Assembly (NCBI RefSeq): GCF_003385515.1
Contig: NZ_QNVT01000001.1
Coordinates: 434,001 to 498,000, forward strand
DNA: 64,000 nucleotides
Direction: 5' to 3'
Origin: Chryseobacterium pennae
Lineage (GTDB): Bacteria; Bacteroidota; Bacteroidia; Flavobacteriales; Weeksellaceae
The translations under genes were made by a program, and so were the position numbers. Each line of letters opens with the position of its first letter. Positions within the stretch are counted from its first letter, which is position 1. Below the pieces are notes generated by a model. That model was not told the DNA's origin, did no database searches, and worked only from the letters and a program-made list of their open reading frames with translations. This document shows positions 43,441 through 52,929 of this stretch, piece by piece.

Positions 43441-44349
43441 TTAAGGTAAATTCCAGCGTAGAGATACAGCAGCATAGAATGTACTGGAAAACTTTGGATC
43501 TGCAATTTTTTTCTCTTTAAAAATGCTTTTGATCTTTCGCTCACTTTCTATGAAACTTCTCGTTAAGGTTGATCCTCCTGTAATTCCTATACTCAGCTTA
43601 TTATTGATCTTTATTTCCGGTTTCAGACCTGCTGTAATCTGCTGATAACCGAACATTATGGATTGTCCCTCTTTATTCCTTTCTACAGTCATCCCGCTGA
43701 GGTTAACCACAGCTTTTAAGGTAAAAGCATCTGAGAACTCATATCCGGCTTCCGCACCTTCCGGGAAATTAATTCTGAATTTGACCTTTCCGTTGGTTTT
43801 CCAGTCAAAATAGATCCACGGTAACACCATTGGAACTCCAAATGCTGTCGTAAGCACCGGTCCAACACCCAAAGCAAGATTAGGATTAAAATGCCTGATA
43901 AACACAATACCACCCTGGCCCAGCACATCATCAAAGCTTATCTTTTCCATATCAGTATACACTCCCACGGATGCCATCATCATCATACTCCACTTTTTAC
44001 CTAAAGGTCTTATATGCTGTAGCCCCACCTGAGCGTTCAACATCTGATCCGGAAATAACGGAGTTTCATAATTTGTGTGTGACATTTTTGCATAAGACCC
44101 ACTCAGTAGCATAGCCCATGCTTTTACCTTACCATCTTTATCTTTTTTTACCGATAACGGAATACTTAGGTTCAGATTTACTCTTTTAAAATCACTTTTG
44201 GAATTGGTTTTCACGCTGTCTTCCGGCCGGATATAATTAGAGGATGGAATATATTCTGTTTTAAGTTCTGCAGAGATTCCTGATTGTGCACTTACCCAAT
44301 ACCCTAATGGCAACAGACAGCAAAAAGCCGTCAAAAGGTTTCTTTTCAT
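43441..44349 (-). CDS. DUF6268-type outer-membrane protein
   Basis: 302 residues. Signal peptide 1-21 (ending VSAQ). The pattern of beta-hairpins fits the DUF6268 family of Bacteroidota outer-membrane barrels (ELKTEYIPSSNYI, NLSIPLSVKKDKDGKVKAWAML, PLGKKWSMMMMASVGVYTD, final FYAAVSLRWNLP strand). No function is known. Single gene, convergent with the LytTR pair. Confidence 0.78.
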   Translation of the reverse strand: MKRNLLTAFCCLLPLGYWVSAQSGISAELKTEYIPSSNYIRPEDSVKTNSKSDFKRVNLNLSIPLSVKKDKDGKVKAWAMLLSGSYAKMSHTNYETPLFPDQMLNAQVGLQHIRPLGKKWSMMMMASVGVYTDMEKISFDDVLGQGGIVFIRHFNPNLALGVGPVLTTAFGVPMVLPWIYFDWKTNGKVKFRINFPEGAEAGYEFSDAFTLKAVVNLSGMTVERNKEGQSIMFGYQQITAGLKPEIKINNKLSIGITGGSTLTRSFIESERKIKSIFKEKKIADPKFSSTFYAAVSLRWNLP

Positions 44350-44458
44350 ATTCTAAATTTTACGCAAAGAGAACCCTTTAGGGATTGTTTACAAAAATTA
44401 CTTGATTAAGTGCCTGAATGGTATGACCAATAGAAGCAATGGCAGGATAAAGCTCAAT

Positions 44459-44620
44459 GGGCTGGAAGCGCGAAGAGGGAAGCTGGAAGTTACTATTTGT
44501 CTACTGAATTACTGAAAGTTATTACAAAATAGAGTACTAAAAACCCAGAAAAATCTGCAATCCTAAGCTTTATTCGTTCTTTGACTTTCAGTAACTTCCC
44601 GCCTCCCTCTTCCCTCTTCC
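44459..44620. repeat. Dispersed inverted-repeat element, copy B
   Basis: Left end GGCTGGAAGCGCGAAGAGGG followed by AAGCTGGAAGTTACTATTTG; right end GTAACTTCCCGCCTCCCTCT TCC, complementary to the left. It shares GGAAGTTACTATTTGTCT with copy C. Its right end lies 8 bp before the MFS stop codon. Confidence 0.75.
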
Positions 44621-44627
44621 TTACTTA

Positions 44628-45836
44628 TTAAGCTACAGATTGCTGCACTGAGGTTTTTTTACTTTTAAATATCTGATATCCAAACCATACAGCAACCAAT
44701 GCCATTCCTGTACGGGTAACCACCATCGGCATTATAGAATCTGCTTCTAAAAGCCCCAATAATCCTGATATTAAAAAGGTAACCATTAGTTGCATGAATC
44801 CCAGTAACGCTGCAGCCGTACCTCTCCCCTCTTTAAACGGAGATAAAGCATGTGCAGAGGTAATAGGGAACAGAATTCCGATAGCCAGCAATGATAAATA
44901 CAGCATTGCGATTTCCAAAGCTACAGAAAGGCTTCCGGCAGCGATCAGAATGTGCAGTGAACACACCAGCAACAGCATCAATGTAGCTCCAAATAAAAGA
45001 TCCGAATTACTGATTCTCTTAATCAGCCTTGGAGTAATATAAGCTGCTGTAATCAAGGCTAATGAATTAAATGCAAATATAAAACTGAAGGTCTCACTCG
45101 AGAATCTGTGAAGTTCCATAAATAAGAACGGAGCATTTGAAATATAAATGATCAGAGAGGCAAAAGCAATACTCCCCACCATCGTACTGTTGATGAATTC
45201 TTTGTTGGAAATAATCATTTTCAACTGTTCCTTTAATCCTTTTTCATCCGGAAGGTCATGATCCGGCTGGCTGATTCTTGTATTTGTTTCCGGAACGTAT
45301 TTGTATACCATAAAGAAGGTAATAAGTCCCATGATGCATAAAAAAGCAAATGAACTGTTCCATCCCCAGTATTTCAGAAATACACTTCCCAGTAAAGGAG
45401 CTACAATCGGGGCAATTCCACTGATCTGAGATTGTTGGGCAAAAATGGTTACAGATTTTTGTTTATCATACAAATCAATAATAATGGCTCTTCCAATCAC
45501 AATTCCCGCACTTCCTCCAAACGCCTGTAAGAAACGCATCGCCCATAAAACATAAATATCTGAGGTAAAATAAATGGCAGTAGCCCCTATGATAAAGAGG
45601 AGAAGACCACAATACAGCATCGGCTTACGGCCTGTTTTGTCTGATAAAGGTCCCCATAATAATTGTCCGAACGCAAATCCGGCAAAGAAAACAGAAATAG
45701 AGATTTGGATATGCCCAATATCTGTTTTAAAAATTTCAGCCATGCTTGGGAAAGCAGGAAGATAAAGATCTATACTTAAAGATTCCAACGTGTTGAGTAA
45801 TGCTAAAATAAACACTACAATACCTAACTTCTTCAT
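44628..45836 (-). CDS. Bcr/CflA family drug-resistance MFS transporter
   Basis: 402 residues with 12 predicted membrane helices. The MFS loop 2-3 motif is GPLSDKTGRKPMLYCG (about 62-78), and the Bcr/CflA-like N-terminal SIDLYLPAFPSMAEIF is present. The RxxxxxxG and QAFGGSAGIVIGRAIIIDLY segments are typical. It exports small drugs with protons. Single gene. Confidence 0.93.
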   Translation of the reverse strand: MKKLGIVVFILALLNTLESLSIDLYLPAFPSMAEIFKTDIGHIQISISVFFAGFAFGQLLWGPLSDKTGRKPMLYCGLLLFIIGATAIYFTSDIYVLWAMRFLQAFGGSAGIVIGRAIIIDLYDKQKSVTIFAQQSQISGIAPIVAPLLGSVFLKYWGWNSSFAFLCIMGLITFFMVYKYVPETNTRISQPDHDLPDEKGLKEQLKMIISNKEFINSTMVGSIAFASLIIYISNAPFLFMELHRFSSETFSFIFAFNSLALITAAYITPRLIKRISNSDLLFGATLMLLLVCSLHILIAAGSLSVALEIAMLYLSLLAIGILFPITSAHALSPFKEGRGTAAALLGFMQLMVTFLISGLLGLLEADSIMPMVVTRTGMALVAVWFGYQIFKSKKTSVQQSVA

Positions 45837-45973
45837 AAATTGTAAGCCTTCGCAGGCGGTTTTTTTTCAGGATGCAAAATTGCCTTAAAAAGCAAAAGAT
45901 TACAATAACAGAACTGAAGGAAGTATAGGACAAATTGAAGATAAATGTACAATAACAAGTAAAAAATGCTAGT

Positions 45974-46828
45974 TTAAAACCCTAAAAATTGTAAATATTG
46001 AGGATTACCTTTTTCATTATTCTTAAAAAAGTCTGGGTTTTGCCCTGTATGTTTCTTAAAAAACCTTGAAAAATATGAAGCATCGTTAAAACCGAGTTTA
46101 AAAGCAATCTCTTTTACTGTAAGCGCTCCAAAGCTGAGTTCTCTTTTAGCTTCAAGGAGAAGACGCTGGTTGATCATTTTTTTTACTGTTGTTCCTCTCA
46201 GAAGACGCACAATATCATTCAGGTGATGGGTACTTATCTTTAGTCTTTCGGCGTAGAAACCTGTTTCCTTCTGTACTATATAATGTTTCTCAATAAGTCC
46301 TACTAAGTCATGAACACGTTGACGGTCATTCAGCAAGAGTTCCTGAGGATTAATTTGTTCTCCAATAATGATACAGAATGCTTTCAGATAAGCCTTTAAA
46401 AGTTCAGTTCTTGAAGTGGCTTTATATTCCTGTTCAATCAATGAGATAAGTGTGCTGCAGGTTTTTTCATTTTTAGGATCTAAAAAGAACGGAAGCACAC
46501 CTCCGGTAAGAACAGATTCAATATCACAGGCTTCGTTGAAAATTTCCCGGCTTATCGCCATGGCATATCCCTCTTCTCCTTCTATCTTCATATTGAATGC
46601 CTGCCCAGGTGCAATGATGCAGATTTGATTGTTCTGAAGTTTATAACTTTCAAAATCCAGCTCTAAATGGCTTTTTTCATACACTTCCCTGAACCAGATA
46701 ATTTCAAAAAAATTATGCCGGTGAACATCATGGAAATTCTCAGGGCCAGCTGCACTCAGAGTACTCATCTGAAATTCTTCAGAAGTCAGATGGTGCATCG
46801 GTATTTCTTTTTCCGGTATAATCATCAC
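45974..46828 (-). CDS. AraC-family transcriptional regulator
   Basis: 284 residues. The AraC-binding N-terminal domain contains NFFEIIWFRE. The C-terminal double helix-turn-helix has ISTHHLNDIVRLLRGTTVKKMI and LTVKEIAFKLGFNDASYFSRFFKKHTGQNP. It lies upstream of the MFS gene on the same strand, 137 bp apart, and may regulate it (inference). Confidence 0.92.
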   Translation of the reverse strand: MMIIPEKEIPMHHLTSEEFQMSTLSAAGPENFHDVHRHNFFEIIWFREVYEKSHLELDFESYKLQNNQICIIAPGQAFNMKIEGEEGYAMAISREIFNEACDIESVLTGGVLPFFLDPKNEKTCSTLISLIEQEYKATSRTELLKAYLKAFCIIIGEQINPQELLLNDRQRVHDLVGLIEKHYIVQKETGFYAERLKISTHHLNDIVRLLRGTTVKKMINQRLLLEAKRELSFGALTVKEIAFKLGFNDASYFSRFFKKHTGQNPDFFKNNEKGNPQYLQFLGF

Positions 46829-46859
46829 TGGAGTTTTAAAATAGTTAAGCTATAAACAA

Positions 46860-46888
46860 AAACCACAGCAAAAAAGTGCTGCGGTTTT
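46860..46888 (-). terminator. Terminator of thiL
   Basis: AAACCACAGCA and TGCTGCGGTTT form an 11-pair stem with one G-T pair; on the minus strand it is followed by T-rich sequence. Confidence 0.75.
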
Positions 46889-46913
46889 CTACAATATTTA
46901 AAATTAAATAATT

Positions 46914-47975
46914 TTATCCGTTCTGGTTTCCTAAAAATGCATCCCATCCCTGAGCAGTAAGAGCTACCAATTGGTTAGATCCTCTTGCTACCATAAAGTT
47001 TCCTTCTTCTTTTTCCACAGCATGTCCTATGATGGTAAAATCCGGATGGTTTTTAATTTTATCAAAATCTTCTGGTGAAATCGTGAACAGTAATTCATAA
47101 TCTTCACCACCACTTAATGCAGTCATAACAGGATTTAAATTCATTTCATCTGCGGTAGAGATCGTAAGGTTATCCAACGGTACCTTTTCCTCATACAGCC
47201 TGAAACCTACTTTAGACTGATCGGAAAGGTGAAGAATTTCAGAAGCTAAACCGTCAGAAATATCAATCATGGAAGTTGGTTTAATATCCAGCTCTTCCAA
47301 AATAGTTTTAACATCTGTTCTTGCTTCAGGTTTCAACTGTCTTTCCAGGATATAATCATAGCCTTCCATTTCCGGCTGCATATTTGGGTCTGCAAGATAA
47401 ACAGCATGTTCTCTTTCCAGAATCTGAAGTCCCATATAAGCTCCACCCAAATCTCCTGTTACTACAAGAAGATCATTTGGTTTTGCTCCGCTTCTCTTCA
47501 CAATATTTTCCCCTTCTTCGATTCCTACTGCCGTAATACTCATTACCAATCCTGAATTGGAGCTTGTAGTATCTCCACCAATCAGATCTACTTTATATCG
47601 GGTACATGCTGCCTGAATTCCTGCATAGAGTTCTTCCAAAGCTTCTACCGGAAAACGGTTGGAAACAGCCAAAGAGACTAGAATCTGTGTAGGAACGGCA
47701 TTCATCGCTGCAATATCACTTAGGTTTACCACTACCGCTTTATAGCCTAAATGCTTTAACGGAACATAGCCTAAATTAAAGTGTACTCCTTCTGCCAGAA
47801 CGTCTGTGGTAAGAACTACTTTTTTATTGTCAGGATTAATTACTGCCGCATCATCTCCTACTCCAAGCTCCGAAGATTCGTTGGATAAAGGAAAATATTC
47901 TGTCAGATGTTTAATCAAACCGAATTCTCCTAGTTTTGAAATGGGAGTCAGCTCCTGTGATTTATCTTCAAACAT
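46914..47975 (-). CDS. thiL: Thiamine-phosphate kinase
   Basis: 353 residues. Motifs of the PurM-like ATP-binding family: GVGDDAAVINPDNKKVVLTTDVLAEGVHF, VNLSDIAAMNAVPTQILV, DLIGGDTTSSNSGLVMS and MIDISDGLASEILHLS, with SGGEDYELLFTI near the C-terminus. ThiL makes thiamine diphosphate in the cytoplasm. It is 5 bp from an upstream thioesterase gene, probably co-transcribed. Confidence 0.95.
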   Translation of the reverse strand: MFEDKSQELTPISKLGEFGLIKHLTEYFPLSNESSELGVGDDAAVINPDNKKVVLTTDVLAEGVHFNLGYVPLKHLGYKAVVVNLSDIAAMNAVPTQILVSLAVSNRFPVEALEELYAGIQAACTRYKVDLIGGDTTSSNSGLVMSITAVGIEEGENIVKRSGAKPNDLLVVTGDLGGAYMGLQILEREHAVYLADPNMQPEMEGYDYILERQLKPEARTDVKTILEELDIKPTSMIDISDGLASEILHLSDQSKVGFRLYEEKVPLDNLTISTADEMNLNPVMTALSGGEDYELLFTISPEDFDKIKNHPDFTIIGHAVEKEEGNFMVARGSNQLVALTAQGWDAFLGNQNG

Positions 47976-47980
47976 AAATT

Positions 47981-48475
47981 TTATATATTAATTTCTGCCG
48001 GATCAATATTATGTGGATGGAAAGGAAGCTTTTTAAAATCTTCCTTTGATAGCACCACAGTTTCCGGGCTTTTGTATTTATTCATTGCTTCCACTACATC
48101 ATCTGGTGGAGTGGTCATTTTTCTAAGCATCATATCAATCCAGACTCCTGTTGCTTCGGAAGTAGCACAGTGTACTCCCTCCGGTGTATAGAACTTGTGA
48201 ACGAAACGGTAAATGGAGGAATCATCTGAACATCCGTCTATTTCTACACTTACAATAACAATCTGATCGGCATAGATCTCCTTGAAGAAAGAATATCTTT
48301 CGTGCAGGATAACAGGCCCGATTCCCCATCTGCTTAATTGGGTAACTCCCATTTTTTCCTTGGTCATAAAAGCCATTCTGGCTTGCGCACAATATTGTAC
48401 ATAGGATGAATTGGCTAAGTGTTTGTTGGCATCAAGATCGCTCCAACGCACTTCAAATTTATGGTAGAAAATCAT
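47981..48475 (-). CDS. Acyl-CoA thioesterase (hotdog fold, 4HBT type)
   Basis: 164 residues from ATG 48475; the frame to 48526 adds an atypical N-terminus. Hotdog motif HKFEVRWSDLDANKHLANSSYVQYCAQARMAFM has the catalytic Asp of the 4-hydroxybenzoyl-CoA thioesterase class. It hydrolyses acyl-CoA in the cytoplasm. The substrate is unknown. Confidence 0.9.
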   Translation of the reverse strand: MIFYHKFEVRWSDLDANKHLANSSYVQYCAQARMAFMTKEKMGVTQLSRWGIGPVILHERYSFFKEIYADQIVIVSVEIDGCSDDSSIYRFVHKFYTPEGVHCATSEATGVWIDMMLRKMTTPPDDVVEAMNKYKSPETVVLSKEDFKKLPFHPHNIDPAEINI

Positions 48476-48589
48476 ACTGAAATCGTTTTTGGTATCATTA
48501 AAATTATAATCTTCAAAAATACTCAAATAAGATGGTTTATAAAAATTGTACTTTTGAAAAAATAATCTTCAGCATAGGATTACCCATAC

Positions 48590-49792
48590 ATGAAACAGAT
48601 CATCATTATCGGAGGTGGTGCTGCAGGCTTTTTCTGCGCAGCCAACCTTGACGAAAAGAAATATAAAATTACGATTTTAGAACAGAACTCTGATGTCCTT
48701 CAGAAAGTTAAAATTTCCGGAGGCGGACGATGTAATGTCACCCATGCCTGCTTTGACCCTAGAGAACTCGTGCAGTTCTATCCGCGTGGAAACAAAGAAC
48801 TATTAAGTGTTTTTACTAAATTTCAACCGGGCGACACAATGGAATGGTTCGATCAGCGTAATGTTCCGTTGAAAATAGAGAATGACAACAGAACTTTTCC
48901 TGAAAGCAATTCTTCACAAACCATCATCAATACCTTTTTGAATGAAGTTCAGAAGAAAAATGTAGTTGTACAGACAAAATGTACCGTAAAGGAGATTGAA
49001 AAACAGGATGAAAAATATAGTGTAAAAACTAATTCGGGAGATTTTGAAGCGGATTATCTTGTGTACACTACCGGAAGCTCACCTAAATCCTTAAAAATTG
49101 TTGAAAATCTGGGGCATAAGATCATAGACCTTGTTCCGTCTCTTTTTACTTTTAATATTAAAGATGATCTTTTAAAAGATCTTCCCGGAACCAGTTTTGA
49201 AAATGCAGGAATTTCTATTCCTAAACTGAAAACTGAGGAAAGCGGACCGCTTTTGATTACCCATTGGGGACTTTCCGGACCTGCTGTTCTAAAGATTTCG
49301 GCATGGGAGGCCATAAGTCTCGCAAAACTTAAATACAATTTTGAAATTGAGGTGAACTTTGTTTCCATAGAGATGGACGATGCAGAAGAAATGTTCCATA
49401 ACTTTAAACAAAGTAATCCTAAAAAGACCATAGGCCAATCGAAAATCTTTGATATTACCAACCGATTCTGGCAAAAAATATTAGATATTTCAAAAGTTGA
49501 TCTCAACAAGCAGGTAGCCAATATTTCAGGAAAAGAAACGCAGAAAATTCTGGAAAATCTGTGTAAGAAAAAGTTTCAGGTGACCGGAAAATCAACATTT
49601 AAAGACGAGTTTGTAACTGCGGGAGGCGTTGATTTAAAAGAAATTAACTTTAAAAGCATGTCTTCAAAGCTCCTTCCAAACTTTTATATTGCCGGAGAAG
49701 TTTTAAATATAGATGCAGTAACCGGAGGTTTCAATTTTCAGGCATGCTGGAGTGAAGGATGGCTGATTGCACAGGATTTAAATTCCCTATAA
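48590..49792 (+). CDS. BaiN/HI0933 family FAD-dependent oxidoreductase
   Basis: 400 residues. The N-terminal dinucleotide-binding motif is IIIIGGGAAGFFCAANL. The family-typical QKVKISGGGRCNVTHACFDPRELVQFYPRG and the C-terminal AGEVLNIDAVTGGFNFQACWSEGWLIA are present. Middle strands form an insert. It is a flavoprotein of poorly defined reaction. It diverges from the thioesterase gene and starts a run of plus-strand genes. Confidence 0.92.
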   Translation: MKQIIIIGGGAAGFFCAANLDEKKYKITILEQNSDVLQKVKISGGGRCNVTHACFDPRELVQFYPRGNKELLSVFTKFQPGDTMEWFDQRNVPLKIENDNRTFPESNSSQTIINTFLNEVQKKNVVVQTKCTVKEIEKQDEKYSVKTNSGDFEADYLVYTTGSSPKSLKIVENLGHKIIDLVPSLFTFNIKDDLLKDLPGTSFENAGISIPKLKTEESGPLLITHWGLSGPAVLKISAWEAISLAKLKYNFEIEVNFVSIEMDDAEEMFHNFKQSNPKKTIGQSKIFDITNRFWQKILDISKVDLNKQVANISGKETQKILENLCKKKFQVTGKSTFKDEFVTAGGVDLKEINFKSMSSKLLPNFYIAGEVLNIDAVTGGFNFQACWSEGWLIAQDLNSL

Positions 49793-49820
49793 AAATCACT
49801 AAAAATAAGGATAACGACAC

Positions 49821-50213
49821 ATGAAAAAATTAATATTTCTACTATTTACGTTTGGGTTCACATTATGTTTTTCTCAGGTAAAACAGGACCGGGCAGAATC
49901 CCCTGTAAAAGATTATACTAATAAAGCAGATATAAAACCTGAATTTCCAGGAGGAATTGCTGTATTCAGAACACTCATTATGAGTAAAATAAATTTTAGT
50001 ATCATTACAGACTCAGCAAACTCAGAGGTACGGTTTCTAATTGATTCCAAGGGAGAACTGAGCTCTGTGACGGCAAACGGAGAGCAGGAAAACTTTAATA
50101 AAGAATTGATACGGGTCATCAATACCATAAACAAAAAATGGGAGCCCGCTGTTTATAAAAACAAACCTGTGGACTATTGGTATACCCTTCCAATGTCGAT
50201 AAATTTTGATTAA
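49821..50213 (+). CDS. Secreted TonB-C-like protein, unknown function
   Basis: 130 residues. Signal peptide (1-18, ending CFSQ). The mature part contains the TonB-C-like PEFPGGIAVFRTLIMSKINF, RFLIDSKGELSSV and a WEPAVYKNKPVDYWYTLPMSI end, as in periplasmic TonB-like proteins without membrane anchor. Similar to the C-terminal half of the protein at 38801. It lies between the flavoprotein and a DUF2306 gene with 10-30 bp gaps. Confidence 0.78.
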   Translation: MKKLIFLLFTFGFTLCFSQVKQDRAESPVKDYTNKADIKPEFPGGIAVFRTLIMSKINFSIITDSANSEVRFLIDSKGELSSVTANGEQENFNKELIRVINTINKKWEPAVYKNKPVDYWYTLPMSINFD

Positions 50214-50222
50214 AGCATAGGT

Positions 50223-50858
50223 ATGCTATCAGCCAAAAGAAATATCACATTTTTCAAAATCCTTCTTATCATAGGATTTGTATACTTCTTTTGGCTGATG
50301 CTGAAAATAACACTGGAATATATTCCCTTGGACCCCAACATCAGTTTCCTGATGATTAAACAGACTGAAGTAGAGCATAGACCAGAATACCTTTATTTTT
50401 TCTACACTCATGTGTACACCAGCATTTTTGTACTTCTTTCAGGATTTTTAGCCATACTTCGCAAAGACTTCGGATGGAAAAGCTTTCACCGGAACATGGG
50501 AAAGTTTTATATTTTTCTCATTTTATTTTTTGCTGCACCATCAGGAATTTATATGGGATTTTTTGCCAATGGTGGCCTTTTTTCAAAGGTATCATTCGTT
50601 ATTCTGGGGCTTTCATGGTGGTTTTCTACCTTCAGAGCCTATCAGCTGGCCAGGCAAAAAAAGTTTAAAGAACACAAGCAATGGATGTGGCGGAGTTTTG
50701 CTTTTACATTATCAGCCATTACATTACGGATGTGGAAAGTTATTATTGTATATTTATTTCACCCAAATCCCATGGATGTTTATCAAATCATTGCATGGCT
50801 GGGCTGGATTCCCAATATCCTTATCATTGAATACTTAATTACAAAAAAACAGATATGA
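50223..50858 (+). CDS. DUF2306 family membrane protein
   Basis: 211 residues with about six membrane helices. The first (10-33) is followed by EYIPLDPNISFLMIKQTEVEHRPEYLYFFYTHVYTSIFVLLSGF, and KEHKQWMWRSFAFTLSAITLRMW is the conserved part of DUF2306 proteins. Function unknown. It overlaps the next gene by 4 bp. Confidence 0.85.
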   Translation: MLSAKRNITFFKILLIIGFVYFFWLMLKITLEYIPLDPNISFLMIKQTEVEHRPEYLYFFYTHVYTSIFVLLSGFLAILRKDFGWKSFHRNMGKFYIFLILFFAAPSGIYMGFFANGGLFSKVSFVILGLSWWFSTFRAYQLARQKKFKEHKQWMWRSFAFTLSAITLRMWKVIIVYLFHPNPMDVYQIIAWLGWIPNILIIEYLITKKQI

Positions 50859-51772
50859 AAACTTTAAGTTACACCCTTATTTCCTTGTTTGCAGTTTCTC
50901 TGATAAGCTGCAAAAAAGAGGGAAAAACGAATGAATCAGACAAAGATTCTCTAACCGCAAAAAAAGACTCTGTAGTCATTCCTGAAGTTCATAAAGAATA
51001 TTACGGAGTTTACACCGGAGACTTTGCAGGGATGGAAAAACTGGTTGACGATGTAGACGGCTCTGAGTATGATGAGAATGTCTACAAAAGAATCTCTATA
51101 AAAATCAACAGAATTACCAAAGACAGTGTGTATGGGCAAAGCATTGTGAATGGAAACCAGCGTCCTGTAAGAGGAATTTTTAATGAATCTTCAAAATCTT
51201 TTATACTGGATGAACCCGGGAATGATAAAACAGACGGTAGGTTTGAAGTAAAACTAAGTGGAGATAGCTTAACCGGCAAATGGAATGCTTTCAATAAAAA
51301 AGCAGTAAAAGCTCCTCTGAAATCCCTGAAACTCATCAAAAAAGAATTTGTGTATAATCCTAATTTTATGCTTGATCCGGAATCCAACCTGGTAGACTGG
51401 AACAATCCTAAAGATTTTGTAGAAAAATACACCGACAGTGATGGGAAAACCGAAAGTTATACCACATCAAAGAATCGGGTTGCTTCTGATGCGGTCTTTA
51501 AACTGAATGCCTCTAAACAAAGACTAAGCGAAAAAGACATTAAAAATCTGAGAAAACTGGATCTTGAGATTATCAAGAACTCAGTGTTTGCAAGGCATGG
51601 TTATTCTTTCAAAAAAGAAACGTACAGAGACTTTTTCGAGCAGACCAATTGGTACATTCCGGTTTCCAATAATGTAGACAACGAACTTTCTCCCATGGAA
51701 AAGGATAACGTGGCACTACTGAACAGATTTATTAAATACGCTGAAGATAAATATGACAGTTTTGGAAGGTAA
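50855..51772 (+). CDS. YARHG-domain lipoprotein
   Basis: 305 residues. The lipobox is SLISC (Cys near 19). The C-terminal YARHG domain has LEIIKNSVFARHGYSFKKETYRDFFEQTNWYIP and ends LNRFIKYAED. YARHG domains are extracellular and their ligand is unknown. It overlaps the DUF2306 gene by 4 bp and ends the plus-strand run. Confidence 0.85.
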   Translation: MKTLSYTLISLFAVSLISCKKEGKTNESDKDSLTAKKDSVVIPEVHKEYYGVYTGDFAGMEKLVDDVDGSEYDENVYKRISIKINRITKDSVYGQSIVNGNQRPVRGIFNESSKSFILDEPGNDKTDGRFEVKLSGDSLTGKWNAFNKKAVKAPLKSLKLIKKEFVYNPNFMLDPESNLVDWNNPKDFVEKYTDSDGKTESYTTSKNRVASDAVFKLNASKQRLSEKDIKNLRKLDLEIIKNSVFARHGYSFKKETYRDFFEQTNWYIPVSNNVDNELSPMEKDNVALLNRFIKYAEDKYDSFGR

Positions 51773-51782
51773 GTTCTGAGAA

Positions 51783-52184
51783 TTAGGAATTAGGAGTTGA
51801 AGCCAAACTTTTATTATTTGTCATTTTAACAAAAAGATAAAGCAGCAGACAACCTGCAGCATAACACAGAATATCAATCCAGGAAAAAGAATTCCCGATA
51901 ACAATATACATCAGGCTTCCCTCCCGGAAGCCTAATTTTTCTGCAATATTAAAATACTGGGCAAACTCTACGAAACAGGAAAAAATCAGAATTCCCCAGA
52001 TAAGTTTTTCATTGTTTACCCTGAAAAAGCTCTTCACCAAAGTATAGAGAAGCATTACTACAATAACATCCCCAAGATAGGCTCGTACGAAGAAAATATC
52101 TTTCAGTTTTGTAGCAATCAGTACCTCAATCAGGAAAATAACAACGGAGGCAAGCAGATATTTCAGACTAAATTGGAATTTCAT
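51783..52184 (-). CDS. DUF2809 membrane protein
   Basis: 133 residues with four helices. DUF2809 features: FFVRAYLGDVIVVMLLYTLVKSF, FVEFAQYFNIAEKLGF and SWIDILCYAAGCLLLYL. Function unknown. Single gene, converging with the YARHG gene. Confidence 0.87.
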   Translation of the reverse strand: MKFQFSLKYLLASVVIFLIEVLIATKLKDIFFVRAYLGDVIVVMLLYTLVKSFFRVNNEKLIWGILIFSCFVEFAQYFNIAEKLGFREGSLMYIVIGNSFSWIDILCYAAGCLLLYLFVKMTNNKSLASTPNS

Positions 52185-52218
52185 ATGGATGTTTTAAATC
52201 TTAAAAGTTCAGGCATAA

Positions 52219-52249
52219 AAAATCGGTATTCATTAAAAATACCGATTTT
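52219..52249 (-). terminator. Terminator of the thioredoxin-like operon
   Basis: AAAATCGGTATT and AATACCGATTTT form a perfect 12-bp stem; on the minus strand it is followed by TTTATGCC. Confidence 0.8.
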
Positions 52250-52264
52250 ATTCTGACAAATATA

Positions 52265-52921
52265 TTATTTCTTTACTTTGATTGTACATCCAATGGCGAC
52301 AGTTTTTGTCATTTTCATAGGTTCTCCCTTAATCAGGGCATTTACTGCATCCTGAGCATAATATTCTGATACATCATTCGGGTTATCGTAGTTGTTATCA
52401 ATAGCGCCTATATATTTTACAATATTCTTACCCTTTTCTTTCTGCAATACAAAAACATGTGGCGTTTTTGTGGCTCCGTACTGAGGATAAACCTTCTGCC
52501 CTTCATCCACTAGATACGGGAAAGTAAACCCTTTCTGCCTGGCTCTGTCAATCATCTCTTTATAACCATCCTCAGGCTGTACATTCGGGTCATTGGGGTT
52601 GATCGCTATAACCGGATATCCCTGATTCTTGTATTTTTTATCAAGCTCGATGATTCTGTCTTCGTATTTCTTTGCATACGGACAATGGTTACAGGTAAAG
52701 ATAACGATGAATCCCTTAGCTGTTTTAAAATCACTCAGGGAAATCATTTTACCATCAATATTCTTAAGCTTAAAATCGGCTGCCTCATCTCCTACTTCAT
52801 ACCCTTTCACTTTCGAAACGGTTTCTTTTTGCATTTTATTCTTATCATGAGCTGCCGTTGTAAAGCTTAGTAATCCTAAACCAGCGATGAATGCAGTCAT
52901 TAAAATTTTCATATTTTTCAT
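52265..52921 (-). CDS. Exported thioredoxin-like/AhpC-TSA protein
   Basis: 218 residues. Signal peptide 1-22. The AhpC/TSA fold has FKTAKGFIVIFTCNHCPYAKKYEDRI, with a CNHC redox pair, and GATKTPHVFVLQKEK with the cis-Pro. It is periplasmic and may reduce disulfides or peroxides. It follows the TlpA-like gene on the same strand, only 8 bp away, so one operon. Confidence 0.9.
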   Translation of the reverse strand: MKNMKILMTAFIAGLGLLSFTTAAHDKNKMQKETVSKVKGYEVGDEAADFKLKNIDGKMISLSDFKTAKGFIVIFTCNHCPYAKKYEDRIIELDKKYKNQGYPVIAINPNDPNVQPEDGYKEMIDRARQKGFTFPYLVDEGQKVYPQYGATKTPHVFVLQKEKGKNIVKYIGAIDNNYDNPNDVSEYYAQDAVNALIKGEPMKMTKTVAIGCTIKVKK

Positions 52922-52929
52922 AATAGTCT

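Noticed and set aside
49054..49521. 155-codon minus-strand frame inside the BaiN-type flavoprotein gene
   Set aside because: Antisense shadow of a well-supported gene, with no recognisable domain.
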